64,000 nucleotides of DNA from the NCBI RefSeq assembly GCF_002896965.1, contig NZ_LYMM01000002.1:186001-250000 (forward strand). The letters run 5' to 3'. Made by a program: the position numbers and the translations under genes. Source of the DNA: Novosphingobium guangzhouense (GTDB lineage Bacteria; Pseudomonadota; Alphaproteobacteria; Sphingomonadales; Sphingomonadaceae). This document shows positions 51,456-59,685 of the stretch, piece by piece. Position 1 is the stretch's first letter; the number at the start of each line of letters is the position of its first letter. The notes below the pieces were generated by a model. The model was not told the origin of the DNA. It did not search any database and saw only the letters and a program-made list of their open reading frames with translations.

Positions 51456-51913
51456 TTTCGTGTGTCCTCCGCTTCCTGCTGGTCCAGAATCGAGAGCCCA
51501 TCGGTCAGGCTCTGGATCGCTTCGTGAAGTTCCTGCTGCGCCTGGCGGCGCACGCGCGGGTCGCCCGAACTGGCGGCGGCGATCAATGCGGCGATGGCCT
51601 CGCCGGTTTCCTTCGCAGCGTCGCCGGCGACGGTGATGAGGCAGGGGTTGGGCGCTTCGCGGTTCGCCAGATCGATGCGCAGGCCGTGGAGGCGGTGGAA
51701 CGGGGCGTAACCGCCACCGTGTTCGATAAAGGCCCGGTCGAGCCGTTCGGCATCGATCAGCCGGATTTCCTTCTCGCAGTCCGGATCGGACCAGTAGCGC
51801 ACGGTGCGGTCGGAAGTGACACCGCAGATCGCGGCGCAACGGTCCCACCCGATCTGCGCGGCGATCTCGGTGAGCGTTCGCTCGTAAGTAAGCGGTTCGC
51901 GTTCCTTGGTCAC
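51452..51913 (-). CDS. Putative CII-like phage regulatory protein
   Basis: This 153-residue protein has an N-terminal helix-turn-helix-like region (YERTLTEIAAQIGWDRCAAI and SDRTVRYWSDPD) and an alanine-rich helical C-terminus. Position directly after the Cro-like gene and length fit the CII-type regulators of P2-like phages. The start is a GTG at 51913, coupled to the Cro-like stop by a GTGA overlap. The assignment rests mainly on context. Confidence 0.6.
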   Translation of the reverse strand: MTKEREPLTYERTLTEIAAQIGWDRCAAICGVTSDRTVRYWSDPDCEKEIRLIDAERLDRAFIEHGGGYAPFHRLHGLRIDLANREAPNPCLITVAGDAAKETGEAIAALIAAASSGDPRVRRQAQQELHEAIQSLTDGLSILDQQEAEDTRK

Positions 51914-52254
51914 AGGCGCGCCCCGTTCGAAATCTGGCGGCGATTGACCGCGACCCGGCGAGTCCGCGCGTCTACGCCGTTGCTGCGGGCACCGGCGCGC
52001 TGATCGATGCCGGACCAGCGAGAGGACGCCTCGGGCATTTCGACAGGGTAGATATCGGGGCGAAGATGATGACGAGAGACGCCGGTCGCGGCCTCCACGC
52101 GGAGCACATATTCGGCGGGAAGCCGCTTTGAGCTTTGGACCCATTTCCAGACGGCGGTGGATGACACCTCCGCCATGCGCGCAAGAGCGGATTGCGATCC
52201 TGCGATCTCAACTGCGGCCATCAAAGCCTCATAAGGCGTCATGTCTTCAACCAT
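51910..52254 (-). CDS. Cro/YdaS-like DNA-binding protein
   Basis: This 114-residue protein has a YdaS/Cro-type helix-turn-helix (GSQSALARMAEVSSTAVWKW and VLRVEAATGVSRHHLRPDI). It is divergent from the CI-like repressor and begins the early lytic operon. The ATG at 52254 overlaps an operator-like dyad; ATG 52242 and a TTG at 52290 are also possible starts. It would repress the CI gene and allow lytic growth. Confidence 0.8.
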   Translation of the reverse strand: MVEDMTPYEALMAAVEIAGSQSALARMAEVSSTAVWKWVQSSKRLPAEYVLRVEAATGVSRHHLRPDIYPVEMPEASSRWSGIDQRAGARSNGVDARTRRVAVNRRQISNGARL

Positions 52255-52327
52255 GGTTGCAGCTATGTCGCACACTAAGGTTGCCGTCAACCACCAAATT
52301 CATAGAGCGTAGTTGCAACTTCGGTTG
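52248..52327. promoter_or_regulatory. Three operator dyads in the Cro-CI switch region
   Basis: Three perfect dyads with 4-base spacers lie here: CAAC-CATG-GTTG (52248-52259), GTTG-CCGT-CAAC (52280-52291) and CAAC-TTCG-GTTG (52316-52327). Their centres are 32 and 36 bases apart. The region between the divergent Cro-like and CI-like genes is where both promoters and repressor sites are expected. Confidence 0.7.
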
Positions 52328-52339
52328 TAGGGCATTCCC

Positions 52340-53014
52340 GTGATACTACCGGATCGCCTTAATGCCGCTCTCAAAGCTCGGGATCTAAGCCAAGCGGCTC
52401 TCGCGCGCGCTGTTGGCGTGAGCTCGACGATGATCAACAAGCTGGCGCGCGGAGAAGCGCGCGAGAGCGCGCACATTTACGCAATCGCTAAGGCGCTTGG
52501 GGTAACCCCTGAATATCTGTCAGGTGATAGCGAAGAAATATCAGGCGATGTTGCCCGTCATACTTCGCGTGATGTCAGGGCGCTTGATGAAGATGAAATT
52601 GTAGAAATCAAGGAACTTGATCTCGCTTTTGGCATGGGTGGCGGGAGCTACCTTGATCTTCCGGTAAAGGAAAAGGGCCGGAAGATCGCGCGTGATTGGC
52701 TGCGGCTTTACACCAACTCCCCTGCCAGCCGGATTTTTCTCGCACGAGGGATTGGGGACTCGATGTCGCCAACCATCCAGAATGATGACGTCGTAATCAT
52801 CGATACCGCACAGACTTTAGTCGGCATGGGTGACCAGATCTGGGCAATTTCCTACGGCAACTTCGGGCTGATCAAGCGCCTTCGGCCTCTGCCTAGCGGC
52901 GGGATCAAGATCATGTCGGACAACCCGCATGTCGAATCAGAAGTCGCTTACGATGGTGAACTGCACCCGATCGGAAAAGTCGTTGCAATCATTCGCAAGA
53001 TGGCGGGATCATGA
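52340..53014 (+). CDS. CI-like phage repressor (HTH and S24 peptidase domains)
   Basis: This 224-residue repressor has an N-terminal XRE helix-turn-helix (SQAALARAVGVSSTMINKLA, residues 17-36) and a C-terminal LexA-like S24 domain with the catalytic Ser141 (GDSM) and Lys179 (GLIKR). It would keep the prophage silent and be inactivated by RecA-stimulated self-cleavage. A clear Ala-Gly cleavage site is not evident in the linker (the sequence there is FGMGGG). The start is a GTG at 52340. The HIRAN gene overlaps its end by four bases. Confidence 0.92.
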   Translation: MILPDRLNAALKARDLSQAALARAVGVSSTMINKLARGEARESAHIYAIAKALGVTPEYLSGDSEEISGDVARHTSRDVRALDEDEIVEIKELDLAFGMGGGSYLDLPVKEKGRKIARDWLRLYTNSPASRIFLARGIGDSMSPTIQNDDVVIIDTAQTLVGMGDQIWAISYGNFGLIKRLRPLPSGGIKIMSDNPHVESEVAYDGELHPIGKVVAIIRKMAGS

Positions 53015-53439
53015 AGTTCGACAACCCTCTTGTCGCGGTATCCCTCGCCGTGGTCGGCATTGAATTCGACAATCGTGATGGTTCTAACCGTCGCTTTGCA
53101 CTCGCGATGTGTGAGGTCGGCGACCGAATTGAGCTTCGGCTTGAGCCTGATAACCCCGCCGATGAAAATGCAGTTGCTGTCTACAGCGCGGGCGGAATGC
53201 AGATCGGCTACATTACTTCTGTGCGGGCAGTTCGCATCAGTGCGCTGTTGCGTGACGGGCGTGAAATCCAAGCCGTTCTACAACGAAAGACCAAATTTGG
53301 CGCGTGGATCCGCGTCGCGTTCGACGGGGAACGGCCTGCGCTTACCTCTGCGATGCTGGAAGATCATGACGAACCGGAGGCAGAGCCGGTGCGTGAAGAG
53401 CCAGATTTCTATCCTGATGAAGTTTGGCCGGACGACTAA
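53011..53439 (+). CDS. HIRAN-domain protein
   Basis: This 142-residue protein contains a HIRAN domain (VVGIEFDNRDGSNRRFALAM, then LRLEPDNPADENAVAVY and MQIGYI), which binds 3' ssDNA ends in HLTF and is found with DNA repair and defence proteins. An acidic C-terminal tail follows from residue 112. It is co-expressed with the CI-like repressor (ATGA overlap), so it is produced in the lysogen. It could serve DNA repair sensing or host protection. Confidence 0.82.
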   Translation: MKFDNPLVAVSLAVVGIEFDNRDGSNRRFALAMCEVGDRIELRLEPDNPADENAVAVYSAGGMQIGYITSVRAVRISALLRDGREIQAVLQRKTKFGAWIRVAFDGERPALTSAMLEDHDEPEAEPVREEPDFYPDEVWPDD

Positions 53440-53471
53440 GCGTTCGGTGTTTACGTAAGGGGGATCATTAC

Positions 53472-53984
53472 GTGAGTGAAAACAAGAAGGCGGGCATAGG
53501 GAAGAAGCTCGGCATGGGATGCCTTGTTGTTTTGGGCATCTTTGTCGGCTTGGGTGTGCTCGGTGCGATCGTAGGCGACAAGGATAAGGATCAATCGACA
53601 CCGATCGCATCATCAAGCAAACCTCTGGAGGCACAGCAAGCCAACCAGATTGTGGGGGAGCCAGCTGATAGTCTAACTGGTCCTCAGCGAAACGCAGTAC
53701 GGTCAGCAACGCAGTATATCGAACTGTCTGGGTTCTCGCGACGCGGTCTCATCGACCAGTTGTCGTCCGAATATGGCGCGGGTTTTGATGTTTCTGACGC
53801 AACCATCGCAGTGGATAGCCTGAACATCAACTGGAATGAGCAAGCTGTGAGGTCTGCGAAGTCTTACCTCGAACTATCTGGGTTCTCATGTCGGGGACTT
53901 ATCGAGCAGCTAATGTCAGATGCAGGGGCGCAGTTTTCAAAAAGCGAAGCTACCTACGGTGCTCAGCAAGCGGGGGCATGCTGA
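53472..53984 (+). CDS. Ltp-type surface protein, candidate superinfection exclusion factor
   Basis: This 170-residue protein has one N-terminal membrane segment (CLVVLGIFVGLGVLGAIVG) and two tandem copies of the Ltp (host cell surface-exposed lipoprotein) repeat, AVRSATQYIELSGFSRRGLI and AVRSAKSYLELSGFSCRGLI. In Streptococcus phage TP-J34 such a protein blocks DNA injection by other phages. The start is a GTG at 53472 behind AAGGGGG; a longer ATG frame overlapping the HIRAN gene is rejected. It is expressed from the lysogenic operon after CI and HIRAN. Confidence 0.78.
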   Translation: MSENKKAGIGKKLGMGCLVVLGIFVGLGVLGAIVGDKDKDQSTPIASSSKPLEAQQANQIVGEPADSLTGPQRNAVRSATQYIELSGFSRRGLIDQLSSEYGAGFDVSDATIAVDSLNINWNEQAVRSAKSYLELSGFSCRGLIEQLMSDAGAQFSKSEATYGAQQAGAC

Positions 53985-54038
53985 ACCGAAATCAAAACTG
54001 ATCGACGGTTACGAGTTTACAAAAGGGAAGGGCGAGAA

Positions 54039-54215
54039 ATGAATAATTCTGAAGAAGAAAGTGTCTTTGGCGTTTTTATGAGCGGGGACGATTACCAAAA
54101 GCATTCCTATCAACCGCGCCCCTCTACTCCTCGTGAGAGCGGGGGTGGCGCAAATTCCCAACCCATGCCCGCGCCCGCGCCTTCCAGCCCGCCTCCTCCT
54201 CAGCGCGGGGATTGA
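54039..54215 (+). CDS. Possible small protein after the Ltp gene
   Basis: A 58-codon frame starts at ATG 54039 behind AAGGGAAGGG and encodes an acidic N-terminus and a Pro/Ser/Gly-rich tail (ending SSPPPPQRGD). It follows the Ltp gene by 54 bases on the same strand and overlaps the convergent membrane-protein gene by 92 bases. The good ribosome-binding site supports it; the low-complexity tail argues caution. Confidence 0.4.
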   Translation: MNNSEEESVFGVFMSGDDYQKHSYQPRPSTPRESGGGANSQPMPAPAPSSPPPPQRGD

Positions 54216-54831
54216 TCGGGTTCAGACGCACGGCGATCTTTCTAACGCGATCCTTCGGGATGTAAGTGACCATTGCGCCCCAATCGTCGCTGAAAGTCCC
54301 GAGGGCTTCGCGGTCTTCTCCCTTTGCTGTTGTAGTGCGGTCTACGTACATGAGGATGTCGCCGGTGGTCCCCAAGACGTAAGGCCCGAAAGGGAGATGG
54401 CCAACGCGTGCAGCGTTCGAGCAGTAAAGGTAGCGGCCATCGTCTAGTTCGACTGTTAGTTGGGTCGGGCCGTGGTCCGTCACTTCGAACAGACGATCCC
54501 ATGCATTAGGCGTATCATCTGACCAGGAGTAATTCGCCCTGGCGGCTAACCGACGCAAGCCGGAGCGGATCACGGCCCGCCAGAAGATACCGGCACCGAT
54601 GCTGGCGAAGAACGCGGTGGATCCGCGTATCCAACCTGCGATCTGCCACGGCAACGTAAGCACTAGCAGTGCAACCAAGCCAAAAGCCAGCGAGGCGAAG
54701 ATCGTATCGGTCGCCTTATGATTGTAGCGGATGCCGAGATAGGCGATCAGATACCCGCAATATCCGCTGGCGAGGACCAATTGAGTGGTCCAAGGCAACG
54801 CGGCTAGATCGGTAAAGGTTTTCGGGTCCAT
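54124..54831 (-). CDS. Membrane protein of unknown function
   Basis: This 235-residue protein has three N-terminal membrane segments (within residues 15-95) and a soluble C-terminal domain of strands and turns (VELDDGRYLYCSNAARVGHL, YIPKDRVRKIAVRL). It lies between the lysogeny module and the tail gene D on the minus strand. Its host-like domain structure and isolated location suggest an accessory gene, perhaps affecting the host envelope. No family is recognised with confidence. Confidence 0.65.
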   Translation of the reverse strand: MDPKTFTDLAALPWTTQLVLASGYCGYLIAYLGIRYNHKATDTIFASLAFGLVALLVLTLPWQIAGWIRGSTAFFASIGAGIFWRAVIRSGLRRLAARANYSWSDDTPNAWDRLFEVTDHGPTQLTVELDDGRYLYCSNAARVGHLPFGPYVLGTTGDILMYVDRTTTAKGEDREALGTFSDDWGAMVTYIPKDRVRKIAVRLNPINPRAEEEAGWKARARAWVGNLRHPRSHEE

Positions 54832-54873
54832 CTGGTCCTCCTGAGGCGTGGATGACGGTCAAGCTGGCAGATA

Positions 54874-55869
54874 TCAAGCGCTCTCGAGCGTGATGCGTTG
54901 CTTCAATCCAGCGCTTCCCATGGTGGTATCAACGGATGCTACCAGCCATGTGATGGCGTCGATCGTCGTGTTCCAGCCCGATAGTGTCACCCGCAAGTTA
55001 GGCTGGAGCCGCGTGTCGGCAGTCGCCAGCTCGTATTCGAACTGGAATGCGCCGCGCTTGCGCTTCGCGGCCTCTGCATCCGTGGCCTGCTGGGCATCGG
55101 CCTCGCTTGCATAGACCCGTTTCAGGCGCTTCTTTTTCCCGCTCCCGGTGGATACTTTCTCCTTTTTGCCGGTGACCTGATTGTGCCACGCGGCTTCCGC
55201 GCCGCCATATTCGTCCCGCTGCGCGCGCGTGAAGCGCCAGGACCACCCATCGCGCTTCGTGAGGGCGAGGGAGCGCAGCGTGGCACCGCTGGCGGTGGTG
55301 GCGCTGCCCACCGGCATGAAGATCAGGTTGCGATCCTTCCAAGTCGCCACGGCATCATAGCGACTGCCGAGATCCTTCACGAAGGCCATGTCGCTTTTGC
55401 CGTGCTGATCGATTGCGGTGATCGCCTTGTCCGCCAGATCGGGATGGACCTTCGCAGCGATTCCGTTGCGGGACGCGATGTCCTGCAGGATCGCGCCGAC
55501 GGTGGTGTTCTTCCATGCGGTGGTGCGGCGTTTGCGATATTCGCCATTCAGGTCGGCGGAGCGGGCGCGGATCTGTACCTGGTCGGGCGGGCCGGTCAGT
55601 TCCACTTCGTCCACGGTGAATCGCCCTTTGTCGACCAGACCGACCGTCACATCCGTGCCCGACTTCCACCCCAGCGCGAGCGAAATAACCTTGCCCGGTT
55701 CGGGCAGGGCTAGTCGCCCGTCCGCGTCGTGCAGCGTGAGCGACAGTTCGTCCGCCTCACCGCCGCGCTTTTCAGACAGGGAAAGACCGACAAATCGGGG
55801 ATTTATCTTGTCCGCCAGATCGACCCCGTCGAGCGTGAGCCGCAGTCCCGCGATGTTGGCGTCGGCCAT
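54874..55869 (-). CDS. Phage late control protein D (tail hub)
   Basis: This 331-residue protein is the P2 gpD-like tail hub protein, which caps the tail tube at the baseplate. Motifs include LRLTLDGVDLADKINPRFVG and GRLALPEPGKVISLALGWK, and a C-terminal strand-rich domain. Its start overlaps the stop of the U-like gene. It is the last gene of the visible tail operon. Confidence 0.9.
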   Translation of the reverse strand: MADANIAGLRLTLDGVDLADKINPRFVGLSLSEKRGGEADELSLTLHDADGRLALPEPGKVISLALGWKSGTDVTVGLVDKGRFTVDEVELTGPPDQVQIRARSADLNGEYRKRRTTAWKNTTVGAILQDIASRNGIAAKVHPDLADKAITAIDQHGKSDMAFVKDLGSRYDAVATWKDRNLIFMPVGSATTASGATLRSLALTKRDGWSWRFTRAQRDEYGGAEAAWHNQVTGKKEKVSTGSGKKKRLKRVYASEADAQQATDAEAAKRKRGAFQFEYELATADTRLQPNLRVTLSGWNTTIDAITWLVASVDTTMGSAGLKQRITLESA

Positions 55870-56273
55870 CAGTCCACCCGTGTGAGCTGGATCTGGAAAT
55901 CGACGGCGCGCGGGATGCCGCCCGCGAGAACCATCCGGTGCGTCGTGTCGAGCCGATCGATGCGGAAATGCCCGAGAACGCGGCCGATGCCATCGACCAG
56001 TGGCCAGTTGTCGCCAGTGTCGGCCATTTCCACCAGGCGATCGAGCGAGCCATAGGTGCCGAAGATTTCGGGAACGAGGAGGCCCGCGAGTGTAATGGTA
56101 TCCTCTCCGGGGCCTACGAACTGGCTGGCGGGTCGGGCCATGTGCCGATCGGTCCCTTCATGGCGCCACGCCTGGCTGCGCTGAAACTCCGAATACGCGG
56201 CAGTGTCCATGCCGAACAGGAACATGCCCAGCGTCAGCAGGTTGCCCGAGGACAAGACAGGGCTGGAAGCCAT
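55869..56273 (-). CDS. Phage tail protein U
   Basis: This 134-residue protein matches the gpU family of P2-like tails (LTLGMFLFGMDTAAYSEFQR, GLLVPEIFGTYGSLDRL). gpU is needed for tail completion. It overlaps both the tape measure gene (stop/start at 56273) and the D gene by one base. Confidence 0.9.
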   Translation of the reverse strand: MASSPVLSSGNLLTLGMFLFGMDTAAYSEFQRSQAWRHEGTDRHMARPASQFVGPGEDTITLAGLLVPEIFGTYGSLDRLVEMADTGDNWPLVDGIGRVLGHFRIDRLDTTHRMVLAGGIPRAVDFQIQLTRVD

Positions 56274-58519
56274 CAGCGGTCCTCGAACGCTGAGCGGCTG
56301 CGACGGGCCTTTCGCCGCTCGAGGATGTCAGCGAGACGGTTAGCCAGTTCTTCGCTGCTCTCGCCGGGAAGCTGCTGGATCGAAATATGGTAGGTATCGC
56401 CGGTGCCGGCCGACATCCCGGTGCCGCCCGATCGCGCTGCAGCTTGCATCGGCGTCAGTGAAATTGCCCCAGCAGCGGCAACGCCAGTCGCCATGCGTCC
56501 AATCGCTCGCACCGGGCCGTGGCGGTTCTTGTCGATCCCATGCTCAAGGCCCGATGTCAGGTGGCCACCCATAGTCATGAACAGCCGCGAGGGGGACTTG
56601 ATACCGAAATATCGTTTGAAGGCGGTTACGCCGTTTTTCGCGACGTCGATCAGCTTCACCGCCAGCGCCATAGGATTGATGGCCATGAGCAGGCCTTGCA
56701 TCATCATCGAGCCGATGTTCTTGAGCCAATCGGGCATCGCCTGCAGCTTGCCCTTCACCCACGCGACGCCGGCAGTGAAAGCCGCGTTGATCTTATCCCA
56801 ATGGGTATAGACGAGATAGGCGGCACCCGCGAGCGCGGCGACGATCAGCGTGATCGCCAGCACGATCGGGTTTGCCATCATGATAAGGCCCGCCTGCATG
56901 ACGCCTCTGGCAAGGAACAGGGCGGCGAAGCGTATAAGCCCGAAGCCGCGCATCGCGAGGCCCCCTGCCTGAATGGCGACGCGGGCGAATACGCCTAGAT
57001 GACGCCCGAACGCAGATACGCCTTCGACCTTGCGGAAGTAGGGCAGAAGCTTGGCAATTGGACCCAGCAACCCGCCGAACGCGAACTGCGCAGCGCCAAG
57101 GCCGACGCGCAGCGCGACAAGGCCTGTCACCAACTGAAGCAGGCCGGAGGAGAGCTGGGGGTGCTCCTTTGCCCAGGCGCGGAAAGAATTGGCGATTGTG
57201 ACGATCCGCTGGGATGCGGACATGACGGTGGGCAACAGCGCTTGTCCGAGCGTGACATTGACCGCTTTCAGGGCGTTGAGCGCGAGGCCGGTTGCACCCT
57301 CGGTTGTGGCAATGGCGGACAGGTACTCCTTCTGCATCGATCCGGCATACTGCGACTTGTCGGCGACAAGGGCGAAGTTCGTCTGCAGCTTGTCGAGGTT
57401 GGTCAGCATTGGCGCAATGGCCGACACCGATTCGGAGCCGAACAGGTTAGTGAGAAGGCCTGCCTGCTGCGCCTTGGGAACTTTGCTGAGGCGCTGGAGG
57501 ACATCGGTGATCGCGCCGCCAGCATCCTTCTGCATCCGCTCTGCAAGGTCCGTCGCATTGAGCCCCAGCGACTTGAGGGCGGCTGCCTGGCTCTTCGTCG
57601 CGGCATCCCCCTTGGTCAGCGAAAGCATCATGTTCTTGATGCCGGTGGCGGCAACCTCTTCCTCGACGCCGACGCTGTTGAGCAGTTGGGCCATGGCTGC
57701 GACCTGAGGTGCGGTAACACCAGCCACCTTGCCCAGGGCACCGATGCGCGTGACGATGCCTGACACGTCCGTTGCAGTGCCGCCATAGGCATTGGTGAGG
57801 GCGTTGATCTGGTTTGACAGCGTGTTCACGCCGTCCTGGTTCATCGCGAATGCGGTGCGCCATTTTGCCATCATCGCCCCGGCTTCGTCGCCGGAGATAT
57901 CGAAGGCGACGCCCATCTTGGCCGCCTCCTGAGCAAAGCCGAGCAGTTCCTCGCGCGGGATATTTGCGCGGCCTGCGGCAGCAACGATCGCGGCGATGCC
58001 CTCCGCTGCCATGGGAATCCGCGTGCTGAGATCGAGAACATCGTCCGACATCTGCGCGAATGCCTTGGGCGTGGGGAAGTCCACCACCTTGCGCACATCA
58101 GCCATGGCGCTTTCGAAGGTCATCGCCTGACGCGTGGCCGCGATCAACGGCAGGGACATGGCAGCGCCGGCAAGTACGCCCTCTGTGCCCTTTGAGCGCA
58201 GATCGCGAGCGCGCGAGATCATCGCTTCGCGATCGGCGTTGATCGCGAGAATGCGTCGCTGGCGTTGCAGCTGTTCGTTGGTACCGGCCAGGCGGCGCTC
58301 TAGGTCACGCTCCCGGTTCATCAGTTCGGTGACGTTTCCGGCGCTGCCCGCGAGTTCCCGCCGAACCTTCGCCAGCTCCCGTTCCAACTTCTTCGATTCG
58401 CCGGTAAGCGAGCGGATCGACGTGGAGCCCCGGCGGCCGAGGCCCACGATGTTGCGCAGCGCCCCAGACATTTTGTCGACGCCGAGGAAATTGACGATCA
58501 AAGAGAGCTTGTTGCTCAC
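56273..58519 (-). CDS. Phage tail tape measure protein
   Basis: This 748-residue protein sets tail length. The N-terminal half is coiled-coil rich (residues 40-100), followed by the TMP_2 domain (FESAMADVRKVVDFPTPKAF) and hydrophobic segments near residues 560-620. The start is a GTG at 58519, overlapping the E' stop (GTGA). The predicted tail length of roughly 110 nm is only a rule-of-thumb estimate. Confidence 0.92.
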   Translation of the reverse strand: MSNKLSLIVNFLGVDKMSGALRNIVGLGRRGSTSIRSLTGESKKLERELAKVRRELAGSAGNVTELMNRERDLERRLAGTNEQLQRQRRILAINADREAMISRARDLRSKGTEGVLAGAAMSLPLIAATRQAMTFESAMADVRKVVDFPTPKAFAQMSDDVLDLSTRIPMAAEGIAAIVAAAGRANIPREELLGFAQEAAKMGVAFDISGDEAGAMMAKWRTAFAMNQDGVNTLSNQINALTNAYGGTATDVSGIVTRIGALGKVAGVTAPQVAAMAQLLNSVGVEEEVAATGIKNMMLSLTKGDAATKSQAAALKSLGLNATDLAERMQKDAGGAITDVLQRLSKVPKAQQAGLLTNLFGSESVSAIAPMLTNLDKLQTNFALVADKSQYAGSMQKEYLSAIATTEGATGLALNALKAVNVTLGQALLPTVMSASQRIVTIANSFRAWAKEHPQLSSGLLQLVTGLVALRVGLGAAQFAFGGLLGPIAKLLPYFRKVEGVSAFGRHLGVFARVAIQAGGLAMRGFGLIRFAALFLARGVMQAGLIMMANPIVLAITLIVAALAGAAYLVYTHWDKINAAFTAGVAWVKGKLQAMPDWLKNIGSMMMQGLLMAINPMALAVKLIDVAKNGVTAFKRYFGIKSPSRLFMTMGGHLTSGLEHGIDKNRHGPVRAIGRMATGVAAAGAISLTPMQAAARSGGTGMSAGTGDTYHISIQQLPGESSEELANRLADILERRKARRSRSAFEDR

Positions 58520-58716
58520 GTCGAGCCTTCCTTTGGCGTGTTCATCCGGTTCCAGATAGCCACGGCGCGTTCACGCCATGCGATCAGGGCATCGACGGGC
58601 AGGGCCTCAAGTTCGCTTAGCGGCCAATGGAAGACCGCCGCGATTTGCGCGATGAGGTCTTCGGTCGATGTTGCGCCATCAGCGCTTCCACGGCCGCCAG
58701 TTCGGCCTTCGTCATA
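58516..58716 (-). CDS. Tail assembly chaperone extension E' (-1 frame)
   Basis: This frame has no start codon of its own and is entered by a -1 slip from gene E. It encodes 66 residues, YDEGRTGGRGSADGATSTED and then the GpE-family segment VFHWPLSELEALPVDALIAW. The product E-E' would be 164 residues (98 from frame 0 and 66 from this frame). In P2 the analogous E+E' fusion is made the same way and helps load the tape measure protein. Confidence 0.85.
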   Translation of the reverse strand, partial: YDEGRTGGRGSADGATSTEDLIAQIAAVFHWPLSELEALPVDALIAWRERAVAIWNRMNTPKEGST

Positions 58717-59009
58717 AAAAAACCGCGCACGATCCCGCCTATCTCCGAGAGGTCTTCGGTTTCGAGGTTGTCCACCTCGTCTTCGTGCAAAGGTGGGTCG
58801 GTCACGCGCGGGATCAGCGTGAGCAAGGCGGTGATGTCGGTGCTGAGCACGTCCTGCAGGGACAGGTTGCGCAGTTCGCCGGCCTTGGGCTTGCGAATGT
58901 TGAGCGTCTCGATGCGCGTCTCGCCGCGCACGATGGGATAGGCGAGTGTAACCGTCTTGAAGCGGCTCTGCGGCTCGGTAGCGGCGGCGATATCGGCATT
59001 GTCGGCCAT
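58617..59009 (-). CDS. Phage tail assembly chaperone E
   Basis: This 130-residue protein is the P2 gpE-like tail assembly protein (FKTVTLAYPIVRGETRIETL, GELRNLSLQDVLSTD). It contains the slippery run at codons 96-98 (GGT TTT TTT ATG) and ends in a basic tail if no slip occurs. With E' it forms the chaperone pair that precedes the tape measure gene. Confidence 0.9.
   Translation of the reverse strand: MADNADIAAATEPQSRFKTVTLAYPIVRGETRIETLNIRKPKAGELRNLSLQDVLSTDITALLTLIPRVTDPPLHEDEVDNLETEDLSEIGGIVRGFFMTKAELAAVEALMAQHRPKTSSRKSRRSSIGR
58716..58722 (-). other. Programmed -1 frameshift site T TTT TTT
   Basis: Seven consecutive T on the minus strand lie in frame as GGT TTT TTT of gene E. A -1 slip moves decoding into the E' frame, which stays open to 58516. 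P2 uses a similar T-run at the same position of its E gene. Confidence 0.85.
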
Positions 59010-59140
59010 GTGCGGGGCTCCTGATCTGCGGGGCGGTCAGGGCCGGGAAGGGGGAGAAAGAATGCCGATCCTCCCCGGCCCACCACCTGGACGGCGCCCC
59101 GCAACAGGACCGCCCGGTGGATCTGGAATATGCGAAAAGG

Positions 59141-59650
59141 TCAGCCGAGCAGGATCGCCATGATCTCTGCGTAGCGATCGATGCCATCGACAATGAAAAG
59201 GCCGTTGACCATGTCGATCTCCACCTCGGTGACGCCATCCACGACGCGGCGATAGTAGGAGAGCGGTGCGGTGTACTTGTGCTCGGTACCGTCGCCAGCC
59301 TTGCTCTTGCCCTCGTCGATCTCGGTGAAACGGCCGCCGATGTAGATTTCGACCGACTGTGCGGCGGTGCCGTCGTCGGCGCGGTACGCGCCGACCAGGC
59401 GGATCGTCACGCCGTCCACCGCCGTTGTGCCGAAATAGCGGATTAGCGCGCGCTCATGGCCGCCGAAGGTGAGCGTCGCTTCCAGCGGCTCAAGGCCCAT
59501 ATCCAGCTTGACGCCGCCAAGCATGCCGCCGCCGCGCCAGTCTTCGGTGGCGATGGCGAGCTTGGGCTGCTCGAATTCGGCGATGCGGCCGAGATAGCTG
59601 ACGCCGTCGACGTGGGCGTTGAGGTTTACGAGCTTGCGCGGGAGGCCCAT
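59141..59650 (-). CDS. Phage major tail tube protein FII
   Basis: This 169-residue protein is a P2 FII-like tube protein (GLPRKLVNLNAHVDGVSYLG, KLDMGLEPLEATLTFGG). It polymerises into the inner tube of the contractile tail. It lies 35 bases after the sheath gene. A 131-base gap before gene E holds no evident feature. Confidence 0.93.
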   Translation of the reverse strand: MGLPRKLVNLNAHVDGVSYLGRIAEFEQPKLAIATEDWRGGGMLGGVKLDMGLEPLEATLTFGGHERALIRYFGTTAVDGVTIRLVGAYRADDGTAAQSVEIYIGGRFTEIDEGKSKAGDGTEHKYTAPLSYYRRVVDGVTEVEIDMVNGLFIVDGIDRYAEIMAILLG

Positions 59651-59685
59651 GGCCGGATCCTTTCAGGGGGAAGGTCGGGTTCGGC

